Positions 44,518 through 53,729 are shown, numbered from the stretch's first letter. The stretch is DNA of 64,000 bases from G963662675 sp963676845 (GCA_963676845.2 CAXXKK010000003.1:7992-71991); one strand, 5' to 3'. Translations and numbers: made by a program. The notes: generated from the letters alone by a model not told the origin.

Positions 44518-44976
44518 TTGAATAAAATTTAAATTACATCGTAATTCTCAGAGATTTAGCATTCCGCTAATCTGTACGAAAATATAACTTTAATAAGGAA
44601 TACTCAAATCAAACATATATTAATTCATTAAAAAGATCACTGTTATTCGGCAATTATTATGGATAAGGATAAAAAGGAAGGATAAAGCTAAATTAGATTT
44701 TTTGAAAGTTTCTTGGTCAATAATGTTCTTCTTGCCAGATAATAGAGACTTTTCTAAAATTTCACTAAGAGAAAAGATGTTTCTAAATATAATTTGAATT
44801 ATTTATTTAAATTGATAGTATATCGAGTGATATTGTAATAAATCGTTATTAATTATTGGTTATTACTTTGTGTTTTTAATCTGTATTGAGCTGAGAGATG
44901 ATATTTTAATTATTTTTGCCAGCGGAAAAAATGCCCAAATGGGCACAGAGAAAAAACTAAATTCCTTGTCTATAAA
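44518..44976. other. Intergenic region, mostly featureless
   Basis: 459 bp of very AT-rich DNA between divergent genes. A Bacteroidota-like promoter is seen for the rightward gene: TTG 44886-44888, 22 bases, TATTTTTG 44911-44918. Nothing else was recognised. Confidence 0.45.
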
Positions 44977-45600
44977 ATGAAGTTAATAGCAACTTGTTCT
45001 ATTATCTTGGTATTTTTATGCTTAAAAGTATCAGGTCAGACTCTTAGTGCCGAAATCTCAGGCATGACAAAGTATACATCTTTTACCGGTTCCATTTTAG
45101 CTCCATTAACGAAAGATGAAAAAATAAACTTAACGATTGCGAGTAGATACTATGCCAATTATTCAAAAGAGGATATGGCTGCCGTATTCTCAAGTATTGG
45201 GTATCGTTTGACTCCTGGTTTTACGGCTACAGCTGGAGCTATGTATTTTGGAGAAGATCCGACACCTATGGTTGGATTCCAGTCAATAATGGGTAAAAAA
45301 GCGGTTACAGGAATGGTCGCTCCAAGTTTAACTCTGGGTGAAGAGATGTCCATTCTTATGATTTCCCAGATTCAGTATTTGAAATCAAAAAATGAGAAAA
45401 CAGATTTTGTTTCTAAAGTTATGCTTTTAGGAATGTTTGGCTTTGATGGTGATGCTTTTAGTCGGTTGTCGTTAAGGACTGGGTTTACAAAGGAAAAGTT
45501 GGGATATGGCTTAGCTATAGATATTGATATGTTGGCTGATGATGATTTTGAAATTTTATCAACCATTGGTGTTTACTTGCAGTATAACCTTGATTTTTAA
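44977..45600 (+). CDS. Outer-membrane-like beta protein, paralog A
   Basis: 207 residues: a signal peptide (to VSG, then Q) and alternating hydrophobic strands ending in an aromatic F (YLQYNLDF), as in small outer-membrane beta-barrels. No named family is recognised. It shares a pattern with the next gene along the whole length: SAEISGMTKYTSFTGSI against SAELSGMDSYTTFSGSV, and RLSLRTGFTKEKLGYGLAIDI against RLSLRSGLAKGRFQYGFAMDL. The two are a tandem duplication that has diverged. Function unknown. Confidence 0.7.
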   Translation: MKLIATCSIILVFLCLKVSGQTLSAEISGMTKYTSFTGSILAPLTKDEKINLTIASRYYANYSKEDMAAVFSSIGYRLTPGFTATAGAMYFGEDPTPMVGFQSIMGKKAVTGMVAPSLTLGEEMSILMISQIQYLKSKNEKTDFVSKVMLLGMFGFDGDAFSRLSLRTGFTKEKLGYGLAIDIDMLADDDFEILSTIGVYLQYNLDF

Positions 45601-45680
45601 TGTCTATTTTTTGTGGGCTAAAAGCTTAGTTTTTTTTGTTGGTGTAAATTTTAAAGAACTATTTAATGAAATAAGCTAAA

Positions 45681-46304
45681 ATGAGAGCGAATAATATCTT
45701 ATTTGTAATATTCCTAATGTTTATAACAGTTAGCGTTTATGGACAATCCATTTCTGCCGAATTATCTGGAATGGATAGTTATACTACTTTTAGTGGCTCT
45801 GTAAGGGCTGATTTAACTAATAATGATAAACTGAGTTTTACAGGGGCTAGTAAATTCTATGATTATTATAGCAACGATAATAGATTTTTGATATTGAGTA
45901 GTTTGGGGTATGCCTTTACTTCTCACTTTTCAACAACATTGGGAACTATGTATGCATATGGAAATGCAGTAAAACCAACGGTTGGCATTCAGTTTACAGG
46001 ATCTCATCATAAAATTAAAGCGGCTTTAGCACCAAGTTTGGCCTTTGCAGACCAGACTGAAGTGTTAATGAGATCATCGCTTTCCTATGCTACTTTAATA
46101 ACTTCAAAAACAGACTTCATTTCACGGATGTCATTGATGGGGTTTATGCATTTTAATGAGCATATTTCCAGTCGATTGTCTTTGAGAAGTGGACTTGCAA
46201 AAGGTCGTTTTCAGTATGGCTTTGCTATGGATTTACGTTTTTCAGGAAATGAATTTGAGCTGACTCCTTGTCTTGGTGCATTTTTGCAATGCCAGGTTTT
46301 GTAG
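45681..46304 (+). CDS. Outer-membrane-like beta protein, paralog B
   Basis: 207 residues, the same length as paralog A and collinear with it; signal peptide to about residue 21 (VSVYG, then Q). The strands alternate in the same way, but the end is less barrel-like (AFLQCQVL with a late Cys and no terminal aromatic residue). The spacing to paralog A is 80 bases without a terminator, so both may be on one transcript from the promoter at 44911. It converges with the WbqC-like gene (5 bp between stops). Confidence 0.68.
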   Translation: MRANNILFVIFLMFITVSVYGQSISAELSGMDSYTTFSGSVRADLTNNDKLSFTGASKFYDYYSNDNRFLILSSLGYAFTSHFSTTLGTMYAYGNAVKPTVGIQFTGSHHKIKAALAPSLAFADQTEVLMRSSLSYATLITSKTDFISRMSLMGFMHFNEHISSRLSLRSGLAKGRFQYGFAMDLRFSGNEFELTPCLGAFLQCQVL

Positions 46305-46309
46305 GTAGT

Positions 46310-46960
46310 TTAAGGTTGCTCTTGGCAACTATTTAATAAAACTTCATAGCTTGCAGATCCGCAATTAAACAACAAATCAATAATACTTAGATTGGGTGTA
46401 AAGCCAAATTTGTCTTCAAAAACCTGGGTGTAAGAAACAGGTGTAAATGAATTGTCTAGAATAGCTTTTTGTGATTTTGGATGTATACCTTCCCTAAAAT
46501 TTAAAATGGCTTGAGGCACTTCTTCAAAATCTTCAGTAATGTTTATCTTCGGAGAGATTTCAAGTATTTCAAATACAACATTAAGAAGCTCATAGTTGAA
46601 GTCAAACAGGTATTTGTATTTCTTTCTATAAAATGGTTTGAAGTCATCTTCTAATATTTCAAAAAAAGGAGATGAGTTGTAAGCGGAGACAATTGCATTC
46701 CAATGAATATGCTGCCAGTTGGTTTCGTATGAAATTTTCAGGTCTTTTATTGCCTGATTTTTGCTTCTTCCTTTCTCAACAGGGATAACTAATGATTCTG
46801 GTCCGTTCGCAGCTAAAATGATTGTCCGGTTGCGAAATGTTTGCTTGATAAAATGCTCATGTCCTTCAAGCCATATTTGGGAATGAGACAGGAATTTAGA
46901 GACATATTGAATTGGTGGAAGGTACGCTGTACTTAAAAGGATATCTTGCTTATTCTTCAT
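46310..46960 (-). CDS. WbqC-like family protein
   Basis: 216 residues from ATG 46960. It matches the WbqC family: STAYLPPIQYVSKFLSHSQIWLEGHEHFIKQTFRNRTII at the start, then VIPVEKGRSKNQAIKDLKISYETNWQ and the Y/F-rich middle. WbqC-like proteins occur in O-antigen loci and as stand-alone genes in Bacteroidota; the enzymatic role is unclear. Its start overlaps the end of the LapA-like gene by 11 bases, and the lepB and dapB genes lie upstream on the same strand, so it is the end of a four-gene set. Confidence 0.82.
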   Translation of the reverse strand: MKNKQDILLSTAYLPPIQYVSKFLSHSQIWLEGHEHFIKQTFRNRTIILAANGPESLVIPVEKGRSKNQAIKDLKISYETNWQHIHWNAIVSAYNSSPFFEILEDDFKPFYRKKYKYLFDFNYELLNVVFEILEISPKINITEDFEEVPQAILNFREGIHPKSQKAILDNSFTPVSYTQVFEDKFGFTPNLSIIDLLFNCGSASYEVLLNSCQEQP

Positions 46961-47282
46961 TTTCGTTAAAAAAACTTTTATCGGCTTCACCTGTCATTTC
47001 TACACCCTCCGGATGGTTATCTTTTACAGATTTATTTTCCTCAAGTTTGCTAATTTGTTTTTGCTGTTGTTTTATGGTTGATTTCAATTTCCATATCTTA
47101 GGAAGATAAACAATCATAGCTGCAATAATTCCAATTATCAGAGAAATAATTAAAGCTAAAACGAGTGGAACTTCTTTAAATTCCCAAAGGAAAAGTGTTA
47201 AATCAATGGGAACAGCATTTTGAATGGTAAAAATGACCAAAAGCAATGCGAGAATCAGAATGAAAATAATACCAACAGACAT
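46950..47282 (-). CDS. LapA-domain small membrane protein
   Basis: 110 residues from ATG 47282: two membrane helices (about 3-22 and 42-64), with the family's NAVPIDLTLFLWEFKEVPLVLALIISLIIG between them, then a basic and coiled cytoplasmic tail (KLKSTIKQQQKQISKLEENK). LapA/LapB (DUF1049) proteins in proteobacteria take part in LPS regulation; in Bacteroidota the role is not established. It overlaps the WbqC-like gene. Confidence 0.8.
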   Translation of the reverse strand: MSVGIIFILILALLLVIFTIQNAVPIDLTLFLWEFKEVPLVLALIISLIIGIIAAMIVYLPKIWKLKSTIKQQQKQISKLEENKSVKDNHPEGVEMTGEADKSFFNENEE

Positions 47283-47364
47283 AATTTCTTTTTCAGGAAA
47301 AGTAAGAAAAAAAGGATAACGAATCAATTGATAAGTTATCCTTATATAATAGTTTTTACTTTTT

Positions 47365-48705
47365 TTATTTTACAAAGCTGAAAACCCGATCCCATCTAAT
47401 GTTTGAAGGGAAGCTTTTTTCTTTGTCAAGTGACATCCATATGAATACAGCTTTTCCAACGACATGATCTTCAGGAACAAACCCCCAGTATCTGGAATCA
47501 GCTGAATTGTATCGGTTATCACCCATCATCCAGTAATAATTCATTTTAAAAGTGTAGCTGTTAGCTTGCTCTCCATCTATATAAATTGTACTATCATTTA
47601 CAGCAAGTTCGTGCTCTTCGTAAGTTTCAATGATTCGTTTGTAAAGTGGCAGGTTGTCAATTGTCAGCGAAATTGTCTCACCAGCTTGTGGCATTTTTAG
47701 CGGCCCAAAATTATCGATGTTCCATGGATAGTTTTCGCTAAATGGGAAAATATTTCTGTCCCAATTTCCTTCAGGCATATTTACACGCTCTACCGACACA
47801 ACATTGTTCATGTTTTTTATTAATTCAACATTTTCATCGGTAAGTGGGTAGACGTATTGATTTGCATCGTATGTTTGTTGATCAACAACGGAGATATTCA
47901 TTCGCTCCAGGGTTAACTTATTTATTGGAGTCCCATTCGTTGTTACAATATATTCATACTGTACTCCGGGAAAATGTTCCTGTTCCTTACCATTAATATA
48001 TACTTGTCCGTCAACAATTTTAAGTTCGTCGCCAGGAATGGCAATGCAGCGTTTAATGTAATTCTCTCGTTTATCAACAGGTCTGCTAATGATTTCACCG
48101 TAACGGGCTTTGTTGTTCAGTATTGTTTCACGACCTACGTTTCGAGCTAAGTAATAATAGCTTTGAGATGGATAGTTTAGTGCAACAGTATCTCCTTCCG
48201 GAAAATTGAATACAACGATATCATTATTTTCTACTTCTCCCAGTCCGGCAATTCGTCGATACGGATTTTTTACCCATTCCACATACGATTTTGCAGTGGT
48301 TGACATAGGCATTGTGTTGTGTACAAAAGGAAACGAAATAGGAGTATTTGGCATTTTGGGGCCATACGAAACCTTGCTAACAAAAAGATAATCACCTACT
48401 AACATAGACTTTTCCATAGATGAAGTCGGAATGGTATATGCTTCAATAAAGAACATTCGGATAAATGTTGAAGCAATAACTGCAAAGATGATGGCATCAA
48501 CCCATTCAACGGTTTTTGTTTGCTGTCCATTCGGTGGATTTTTCTTTTTCCAGAAAGCCCAATGTACTTTTTTCGTTATGTACATGTCAAAAATGACAGC
48601 CATTCCGAAAAGCCACCAGTAATTTTCAAGCCAGATAACCCAAAGCAGGTAAAGTATTCCAACTGTACCGAATTTAAACCATTTGTTGGTTAGTATGTTT
48701 TTCAT
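47365..48705 (-). CDS. lepB: Signal peptidase I
   Basis: 446 residues. Cleaves signal peptides at the outer face of the inner membrane. Seen: N-terminal helices (about 8-36 and 66-88), box B with catalytic Ser in PTSSMEKSMLVGDYLFVSK, box D with catalytic Lys in NYIKRCIAIPGDEL and box E GDNRYNSADSRYWG. It is much longer than the E. coli enzyme because of a ~150-residue insert between boxes D and E, which is normal for this phylum. dapB lies 4 bases upstream, so they are co-transcribed, again a usual Bacteroidota order. Confidence 0.95.
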   Translation of the reverse strand: MKNILTNKWFKFGTVGILYLLWVIWLENYWWLFGMAVIFDMYITKKVHWAFWKKKNPPNGQQTKTVEWVDAIIFAVIASTFIRMFFIEAYTIPTSSMEKSMLVGDYLFVSKVSYGPKMPNTPISFPFVHNTMPMSTTAKSYVEWVKNPYRRIAGLGEVENNDIVVFNFPEGDTVALNYPSQSYYYLARNVGRETILNNKARYGEIISRPVDKRENYIKRCIAIPGDELKIVDGQVYINGKEQEHFPGVQYEYIVTTNGTPINKLTLERMNISVVDQQTYDANQYVYPLTDENVELIKNMNNVVSVERVNMPEGNWDRNIFPFSENYPWNIDNFGPLKMPQAGETISLTIDNLPLYKRIIETYEEHELAVNDSTIYIDGEQANSYTFKMNYYWMMGDNRYNSADSRYWGFVPEDHVVGKAVFIWMSLDKEKSFPSNIRWDRVFSFVK

Positions 48706-48709
48706 CTTC

Positions 48710-49426
48710 TTACAGATTTAAAAGATCTTTCATTGATAATTCACCTTTTTTCCCAAAACTGAATTCTGCTGCCAATACTGCCCCCAGGGCAAATCCTTGT
48801 CTGCTTTTGGCGCTGTGTTCAATCTCAATATGGTCAACATCTGATTCATATTTAATGCGGTGGATTCCGGGAACTTCTCCTTCGCGAATTGCATTTATTT
48901 TGAGCTGATCTTTTGAGGTAGGAGTATCCAAAGTCCAGGATTTTTTCAGAGACTGATTTTCAAATAACTCTTCAGCGAGAGTGATTGCAGTACCGCTTGG
49001 GGCATCCAGCTTTTGAGTGTGATGAACTTCTTCCATTGTAATATCATACTCTGGACGATTGCTCATAAGGGCTGCAAGTTTTCTGTTTAAAGCGAAGAAT
49101 AAGTTAACGCCAAGGCTAAAATTTGAAGCATAAAAGAAAGTCCCATTGTGTTTGTTCATTTCTGCCAATACTTCATCTTTCTGATCTAGCCAACCCGTAG
49201 TTCCGCTAACAACAGGAACACCAGCTTCAAAACAAAGTTTATAATTTGAGATAGCTGATTTTGGAACAGTAAATTCAATTACAGCATCAGCTTTTTTTAG
49301 GTTTTCAACAGTTAATTCGTTCTGGTTATTAATGTCTATTTTAAAAACAATTTCGTGTCCACGGTTAAGAGCAATTCCTTCAATAATTTTACCCATTTTC
49401 CCGTAACCGATTAATCCAATCTTCAT
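48710..49426 (-). CDS. dapB: 4-hydroxy-tetrahydrodipicolinate reductase
   Basis: 238 residues. Reduces the DapA product with NAD(P)H in the lysine/diaminopimelate route, thus feeding peptidoglycan synthesis. Seen: N-terminal Rossmann motif IGLIGYGKMGKII, VSGTTGW, the substrate motif EVHHTQKLDAPSGTA with the catalytic His-Lys, and the C-terminal RQGFALGAVLAAEF. It is shorter than the E. coli enzyme, as usual for the Bacteroidota type. First gene of the dapB-lepB-lapA-wbqC set. Confidence 0.95.
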   Translation of the reverse strand: MKIGLIGYGKMGKIIEGIALNRGHEIVFKIDINNQNELTVENLKKADAVIEFTVPKSAISNYKLCFEAGVPVVSGTTGWLDQKDEVLAEMNKHNGTFFYASNFSLGVNLFFALNRKLAALMSNRPEYDITMEEVHHTQKLDAPSGTAITLAEELFENQSLKKSWTLDTPTSKDQLKINAIREGEVPGIHRIKYESDVDHIEIEHSAKSRQGFALGAVLAAEFSFGKKGELSMKDLLNL

Positions 49427-49730
49427 ATTGCGTGAGTGTTTTTTGCCAATCCTGATTGACTTGTTTAAAATGTCAGGGAGGTTGTTTGTGTTAACGAGTT
49501 CCCCATTTTTTGTAAAGTTTACAAAGATATAAATTACAAAGTAAAACTATCATTTTGATGTTATAGTATCTATTTTTTTCGGTAAACGCATGATTGTTGG
49601 AAGTCAAAAGGGAAAAAGTGAAAGTAAAAAGGAGAAAAAAGGTATTGATGGATTTCTTTAATCTTTATAAAATTCAAGAATCTGCTTTTATTGTATATTG
49701 TTGAAATTGTTAATTTAGCGTGCCTCAAAT

Positions 49731-49803
49731 CGGGATGTAGCGCAGTTGGTAGCGTACCACGTTCGGGACGTGGGGGTCGTCCGTTCGAGTCGGATCATCC
49801 CGA
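49731..49803 (+). tRNA. tRNA-Pro (CGG)
   Basis: Acceptor stem CGGGATG/CATCCCG with discriminator A, D arm TAGCGCAGTTGGTAGC, anticodon stem CCACG/CGTGG with loop TTCGGGA giving CGG, T loop TTCGAGT. No CCA is encoded. 73 bases. Upstream (49427-49730) is AT-rich with no other feature recognised. Confidence 0.95.
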
Positions 49804-49810
49804 CATAAGA

Positions 49811-49838
49811 AAGTCTGTGGATTGCAGGCTTTTTTTTG
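49811..49838 (+). terminator. Terminator after tRNA-Pro
   Basis: AAGTCTG (49811-49817) pairs with CAGGCTT (one G-T pair), followed by a run of T. Confidence 0.75.
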
Positions 49839-49948
49839 TCTTAACCTGAAGATATGAAGTTACTGTTTAATTCTGATTCTTATCAGCTCTGGAGAGATGT
49901 TGATTTATAAAAGCTGAATAGGGAAATAGGGTAGGATTCTTCAGTATA

Positions 49949-49988
49949 AAACAAAAAGCTCATGGAATATTTATCCTATGAGCTTTTT
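49949..49988 (-). terminator. Terminator after the GntR gene
   Basis: AAAAAGCTCATGG and CCTATGAGCTTTTT form a stem with one bulge, loop AATATTTAT. The minus-strand side ends in a T-run. It is placed 23 bases beyond the GntR stop. Confidence 0.8.
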
Positions 49989-50010
49989 GAAGGTATAATA
50001 TTATTTGTTT

Positions 50011-50718
50011 TTAGAATGTTCCGTAAAGTGAATATTCATCCGCATTACAGTAGACCTGACTGTAAAAGTAAAAGTCTTTTTTATTGGTAGACAATTTACG
50101 GTCAAGTTGAATAATTGGACTATTAGTATTTAAGTTGAAGAACTTTTTTAGGTTGTTATTCGCAAGTACAGCCATGATTTTTTGTTCTCCCCCGGTAACT
50201 TCAATTGCATATTGTGACCTTAGGACATCAAACAGTGAATCAATTTCCTGATTTCTACTTGCAAATCTTGGAAGATTAATGTTGGGGATCATTGTGATGT
50301 CAAAGAATGCAGGCTTATCATTGACAAAACGTAACCGTTCAAAATAAATACAACCAACTTCTTTTTCAAGATCCGTTAGTTCGAAAGAAAAAGCTTGATC
50401 CCAACTACGAATTTCTGGTTTAATAATTGTTTTGGTTGTTAACTTTTCTTTCTCAAAAGCACTTGATGTACCTGTTAAGGATAGTATTCCAACTCCTTTA
50501 GGTTTGCCTTTAACAATGCTTCCTTTTCCTTGTTTTCGGTAAATAAAACCTTCGGTTGTTAGTCGATCAAGAGCTTTTCTGATGGTTGGACGAGTTGCAT
50601 TATGCAATGAACATAGTTCATTTTCAGATGGTAACAAGTCCCCTTCCTGGTATACACCATCAGTTATATGTTTTCGTAATAATTCGTATACTTTTCTGTG
50701 TAAAGGTAACTCTGACAT
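50011..50718 (-). CDS. GntR/HutC-family transcriptional regulator
   Basis: 235 residues. 1-70: winged helix (YELLRKHITDGVYQEGDLLPSENELCSLHNATRPTIRKALDRLTTEGFIYRKQGKGSIV, seen in pieces). 90-235: UTRA ligand domain, which binds a sugar phosphate, sugar amine or acid in the HutC subfamily. The gene is divergent from the 2-oxoacid dehydrogenase operon, whose -7 box is followed by a perfect HutC-type palindrome, and there is a weaker copy closer to this gene. It probably represses the operon and itself, released by a pathway intermediate; a sugar phosphate would fit the downstream aldolase and transketolase genes. Confidence 0.9.
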   Translation of the reverse strand: MSELPLHRKVYELLRKHITDGVYQEGDLLPSENELCSLHNATRPTIRKALDRLTTEGFIYRKQGKGSIVKGKPKGVGILSLTGTSSAFEKEKLTTKTIIKPEIRSWDQAFSFELTDLEKEVGCIYFERLRFVNDKPAFFDITMIPNINLPRFASRNQEIDSLFDVLRSQYAIEVTGGEQKIMAVLANNNLKKFFNLNTNSPIIQLDRKLSTNKKDFYFYSQVYCNADEYSLYGTF

Positions 50719-50775
50719 GGTAATTTTAAAAAATGAGAAACCAAATCTAATAAAAATATATCAAACATTGACTTT

Positions 50776-50789
50776 TAAGTGTAGACAAG
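50776..50789. promoter_or_regulatory. Weak second GntR operator
   Basis: TAAGTGTAGACAAG agrees with the strong operator at 9 of 14 positions, with the right half (ACAAG) intact, 58 bases upstream of the GntR start codon. Confidence 0.4.
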
Positions 50790-50895
50790 TTGTAAAAAGG
50801 GATGTGAATACAAATATTGGAGATTGTTAAGTCAATGTTAATTTGTAAGTGGTTGAAAATTAGATTTGATATGGTTTTAACATTAAGAAATGTTG

Positions 50896-50903
50896 TATCT
50901 TTG
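50896..50903 (+). promoter_or_regulatory. -7 box of the dehydrogenase operon
   Basis: TATCTTTG matches TAnnTTTG; the start codon of the E2 gene is 63 bases downstream. The -33 region has only a T-rich GTTTT at 50874-50878. Confidence 0.55.
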
Positions 50904-50911
50904 TTTTTTGA

Positions 50912-50925
50912 CTTGTATATACAAG
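50912..50925. promoter_or_regulatory. HutC-type GntR operator
   Basis: CTTGTATATACAAG, a perfect 14-bp palindrome with the GT-N-TA-N-AC core of HutC-subfamily sites. It begins 8 bases after the -7 box, thus at the transcription start, a position fit for repression. Confidence 0.8.
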
Positions 50926-50966
50926 CAATGATTTATATTTTTGGGAAAAATTTTGAGAATATTATT

Positions 50967-52298
50967 ATGGCTATACCAGTAATTATGCCCCGTCAGGGAC
51001 AATCTGTTGAGACTTGCATCATTGGTGAATGGACCAAGCAAGTTGGTGATCAGGTAAAAGTAGGTGATATATTATTTACTTATGAAACCGATAAAGCATC
51101 TTTTGAAGAAGAAGCAAAAGAAGAAGGCGAGTTGTTAGCTATCTTTTTTGAAGAAGGAGATGAAGTTCCTGTTTTAGAAAATGTTTGTGTAATTGGTAAG
51201 GCAGGCGAAAGTGTTGATGAATTCCGCCCCGGAGGAAGTTCTGCTCCTGCAGCAGAAGAAACACCTGTTGAAGCAGCTCCAGCTAAAGCAGAAGCAGTTG
51301 TTGAGGAAAAGAAAGAAGTTACATTGGTTGAAAAAACTGAAGGAAAAGTAAAAGCTTCTCCTCGTGCAAAAAATATGGCTGAAGATAAAGGCGTGGCTTA
51401 TGAACAACTTCAGGGCTCAGGACCTCACGGACGCATTATTGCACAAGATGTTGAAGCAGCTGCAGAATCATTGCCAACAATGACTCCGCTGGCTCAGGAA
51501 AAAGCAAAAGCAGAAGGAATAACACCTACTACTACAGACACTACAGGTCTTGGTGGACGTGTAAGTGCTGATGATCTTCAAAATTACAATCCTGTATACG
51601 GTGATGACTTCGAGATTAAAAAGCTTTCAAATATTCGTAAGCTTATTGCTAAGGCAATGCACTCATCGCTTCAAAATTCTGCACAGTTAACTCACCATAT
51701 GAGTGCTGATGCTCGTAAAGTTCTTGCTCTTCGTAAAGAGTACAAGAAAAAACTGGAAAATGGCGAGATTACACAAAATGTTACTATAAATGATTTCGTT
51801 TGCTTTGCTGTAATTAAAGCATTGCAAAAATTCCCTCAGGTAAATACTCATTTTATTGGAGACAGCATGCGTTGGTTCAAAAAAGTACACCTTGGTCTTG
51901 CTGTTGATACTGAACGTGGCTTGATGGTTCCAACTGTTAAGAATGCTGACGATTTATCAATCACAGGCCTTTCTGCTCAGTTGTCATCTGTTGCAGGACA
52001 AGCTCGTAAAGGAAGTGTTGATCCTGAATTGTTGAAACCTGAAGCTGCAAGTTTCACTGTTTCTAACTTAGGAAGCTACGGCGTTGAAATGTTTACACCT
52101 GTAATTAACTTACCTCAATCAGCTATTTTGGGTGTATGTACAGTTGTTCCACGTCCAAAAGATTTAGGTGACGGTGTTTACGGTTTTGTGCCAATGATGG
52201 GATTATCTCTTACTTATGACCACCGTGCATTAGATGGAGGTGAAGCAACATTATTCCTGAAAGAAATCAAAGATCAAATTGAAAACCTATCTATCTAA
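50967..52298 (+). CDS. 2-oxoacid dehydrogenase E2 (dihydrolipoamide acyltransferase)
   Basis: 443 residues from ATG 50967; a longer frame upstream covers the promoter and is not real. 1-78: lipoyl domain with the lipoylated Lys in YETDKASFEEE. 79-125: Ala/Pro/Glu linker. About 128-165: peripheral-subunit-binding domain (ASPRAKNMAEDKGV...GSGPHGRIIAQDV). About 175-205: a second, similar segment (LAQEKAKAEGI...LGGRVSADDL). 215-443: catalytic domain ending in YDHRALDGGEA with active-site His. It moves acyl groups from E1 to CoA. First gene of the operon, with E3 and E1 following. E2-E3-E1 order and the sugar context fit pyruvate or acetoin dehydrogenase. Confidence 0.93.
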   Translation: MAIPVIMPRQGQSVETCIIGEWTKQVGDQVKVGDILFTYETDKASFEEEAKEEGELLAIFFEEGDEVPVLENVCVIGKAGESVDEFRPGGSSAPAAEETPVEAAPAKAEAVVEEKKEVTLVEKTEGKVKASPRAKNMAEDKGVAYEQLQGSGPHGRIIAQDVEAAAESLPTMTPLAQEKAKAEGITPTTTDTTGLGGRVSADDLQNYNPVYGDDFEIKKLSNIRKLIAKAMHSSLQNSAQLTHHMSADARKVLALRKEYKKKLENGEITQNVTINDFVCFAVIKALQKFPQVNTHFIGDSMRWFKKVHLGLAVDTERGLMVPTVKNADDLSITGLSAQLSSVAGQARKGSVDPELLKPEAASFTVSNLGSYGVEMFTPVINLPQSAILGVCTVVPRPKDLGDGVYGFVPMMGLSLTYDHRALDGGEATLFLKEIKDQIENLSI

Positions 52299-52330
52299 TA
52301 ATAAACTATCGAATCTGAAAAACTAACAAA

Positions 52331-53689
52331 ATGAGTGCTACATACGATTTAGCAATTTTAGGAGGTGGCCCTGCCGGATATGTTGCTGCAGAACGTGCAG
52401 GAGCAAAAGGCTTAAAAGTGGTTGTCTTCGATAAAAGAGCACTGGGTGGAGTTTGCCTGAATGAAGGCTGTATCCCAACAAAAACTCTTCTTAACTCTGC
52501 AAAAGTTCTTGAATATGCTCACGAAGCAGGGAAATACGGTGTCAAAGTTGATGGCGTAGGTTTCGACTTCAAAAAAATAATGAACCGCAAAGACAAAGTG
52601 GTGAAAAAACTTGTGTCTGGTGTGGGAGCTAAAATGAAACACGCCAAAGCTGATGTTGTTATGGCTGAAGCTGTGGTTAAAGAAAAACGTGGAGATGTAA
52701 TTACAATTACTGCTGAAGGTAAAGATTACACCGCTTCTCGTTTATTGCTTTGTACTGGTTCTGAAGCTGCAGTTCCTCCAATCCCTGGTTTAGATAAAGA
52801 TCAGGTTTTAACGAACCGCGAAATTCTTCAGTTGAAAGAATTGCCAAAAAGCTTGGTGATCATCGGTGGTGGAGTTATCGGTTCTGAGTTTGCTGATTTC
52901 TTCAATGCAATGGGAACTAAAGTTACAGTAATTGAAATGTTACCTGAAATCCTTACTGGTGTTGACGAAGAAATTGCTGCTTTTGTTCGTAAAGAATTTG
53001 AAAAACGAGGTATCGAATATCACTTGCAGGCTAAAGTAACTGAATTGAAAGGTAAAGAAGTTATTTTCGAAAAAGGAGGAGAAACTTTATCTGTTACAGG
53101 AGAGCAAGTATTGTTATCTGTTGGTCGTCGTGCGAATGTTCAGGGAATTGGCCTTGAAAACATTGGTGTTGATTTCACTCCTAAAGGAGTAAAAATTGAC
53201 AAATACTGCCGCACAAATGTACCTAATGTATATGCAGCTGGTGATATCACAGGTTTCTCATTATTAGCTCATACAGCTAGTCGTGAGGGTGAAGTTGCCA
53301 TTAACCATATCTTAGGGCGTAAAGATGTAATGCGCTATAATGCAATCCCTGGAGTTGTTTATACCCATCCTGAAACAGCAGGTGTTGGTTTGACAGAATC
53401 AGCTGCAAAGGCAAAAGGAATTGAAGTTGAAGTGAGAAAATTACCAATGGCTTATGCAGGTCGTTTCATTGCTGAAAATGAAGGTAAAGACGGTTTCTGT
53501 AAGGTGATTGTTGGTAAGAAATACAAAGAAATTCTTGGTATTCACATTGTTGGTGGTGCTTGTTCTGAAATGATTTGGGGAGCTTGTGCTTTAATTGAAG
53601 CTCAATTGAGAGTTCAGGATGTAGAGGAAATTATATTCCCTCACCCAACAGTAAGCGAGATCATCAAAGAAACAATCTTCCAATTTTAA
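52331..53689 (+). CDS. lpdA: Dihydrolipoyl dehydrogenase (E3)
   Basis: 452 residues. Reoxidises the lipoyl group of E2 with NAD+. Seen: FAD motif LAILGGGPAGYVAAERA, redox disulfide GGVCLNEGCIPTKTL, NAD motif VIIGGGVIGSEFADFFNAMG, VYAAGDITG, and the C-terminal catalytic HPTVSE. Normal length. It lies 32 bases after E2 and 40 before E1, in one operon under the GntR operator. Confidence 0.95.
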   Translation: MSATYDLAILGGGPAGYVAAERAGAKGLKVVVFDKRALGGVCLNEGCIPTKTLLNSAKVLEYAHEAGKYGVKVDGVGFDFKKIMNRKDKVVKKLVSGVGAKMKHAKADVVMAEAVVKEKRGDVITITAEGKDYTASRLLLCTGSEAAVPPIPGLDKDQVLTNREILQLKELPKSLVIIGGGVIGSEFADFFNAMGTKVTVIEMLPEILTGVDEEIAAFVRKEFEKRGIEYHLQAKVTELKGKEVIFEKGGETLSVTGEQVLLSVGRRANVQGIGLENIGVDFTPKGVKIDKYCRTNVPNVYAAGDITGFSLLAHTASREGEVAINHILGRKDVMRYNAIPGVVYTHPETAGVGLTESAAKAKGIEVEVRKLPMAYAGRFIAENEGKDGFCKVIVGKKYKEILGIHIVGGACSEMIWGACALIEAQLRVQDVEEIIFPHPTVSEIIKETIFQF

Positions 53690-53729
53690 TTTGAATTTTC
53701 TAATTAGTTAATTTTTTATACTAGATATA

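Noticed and set aside
50817..50966. N-terminal extension of the E2 protein
   Set aside because: It would cover the promoter and operator; the lipoyl domain begins at the ATG at 50967.
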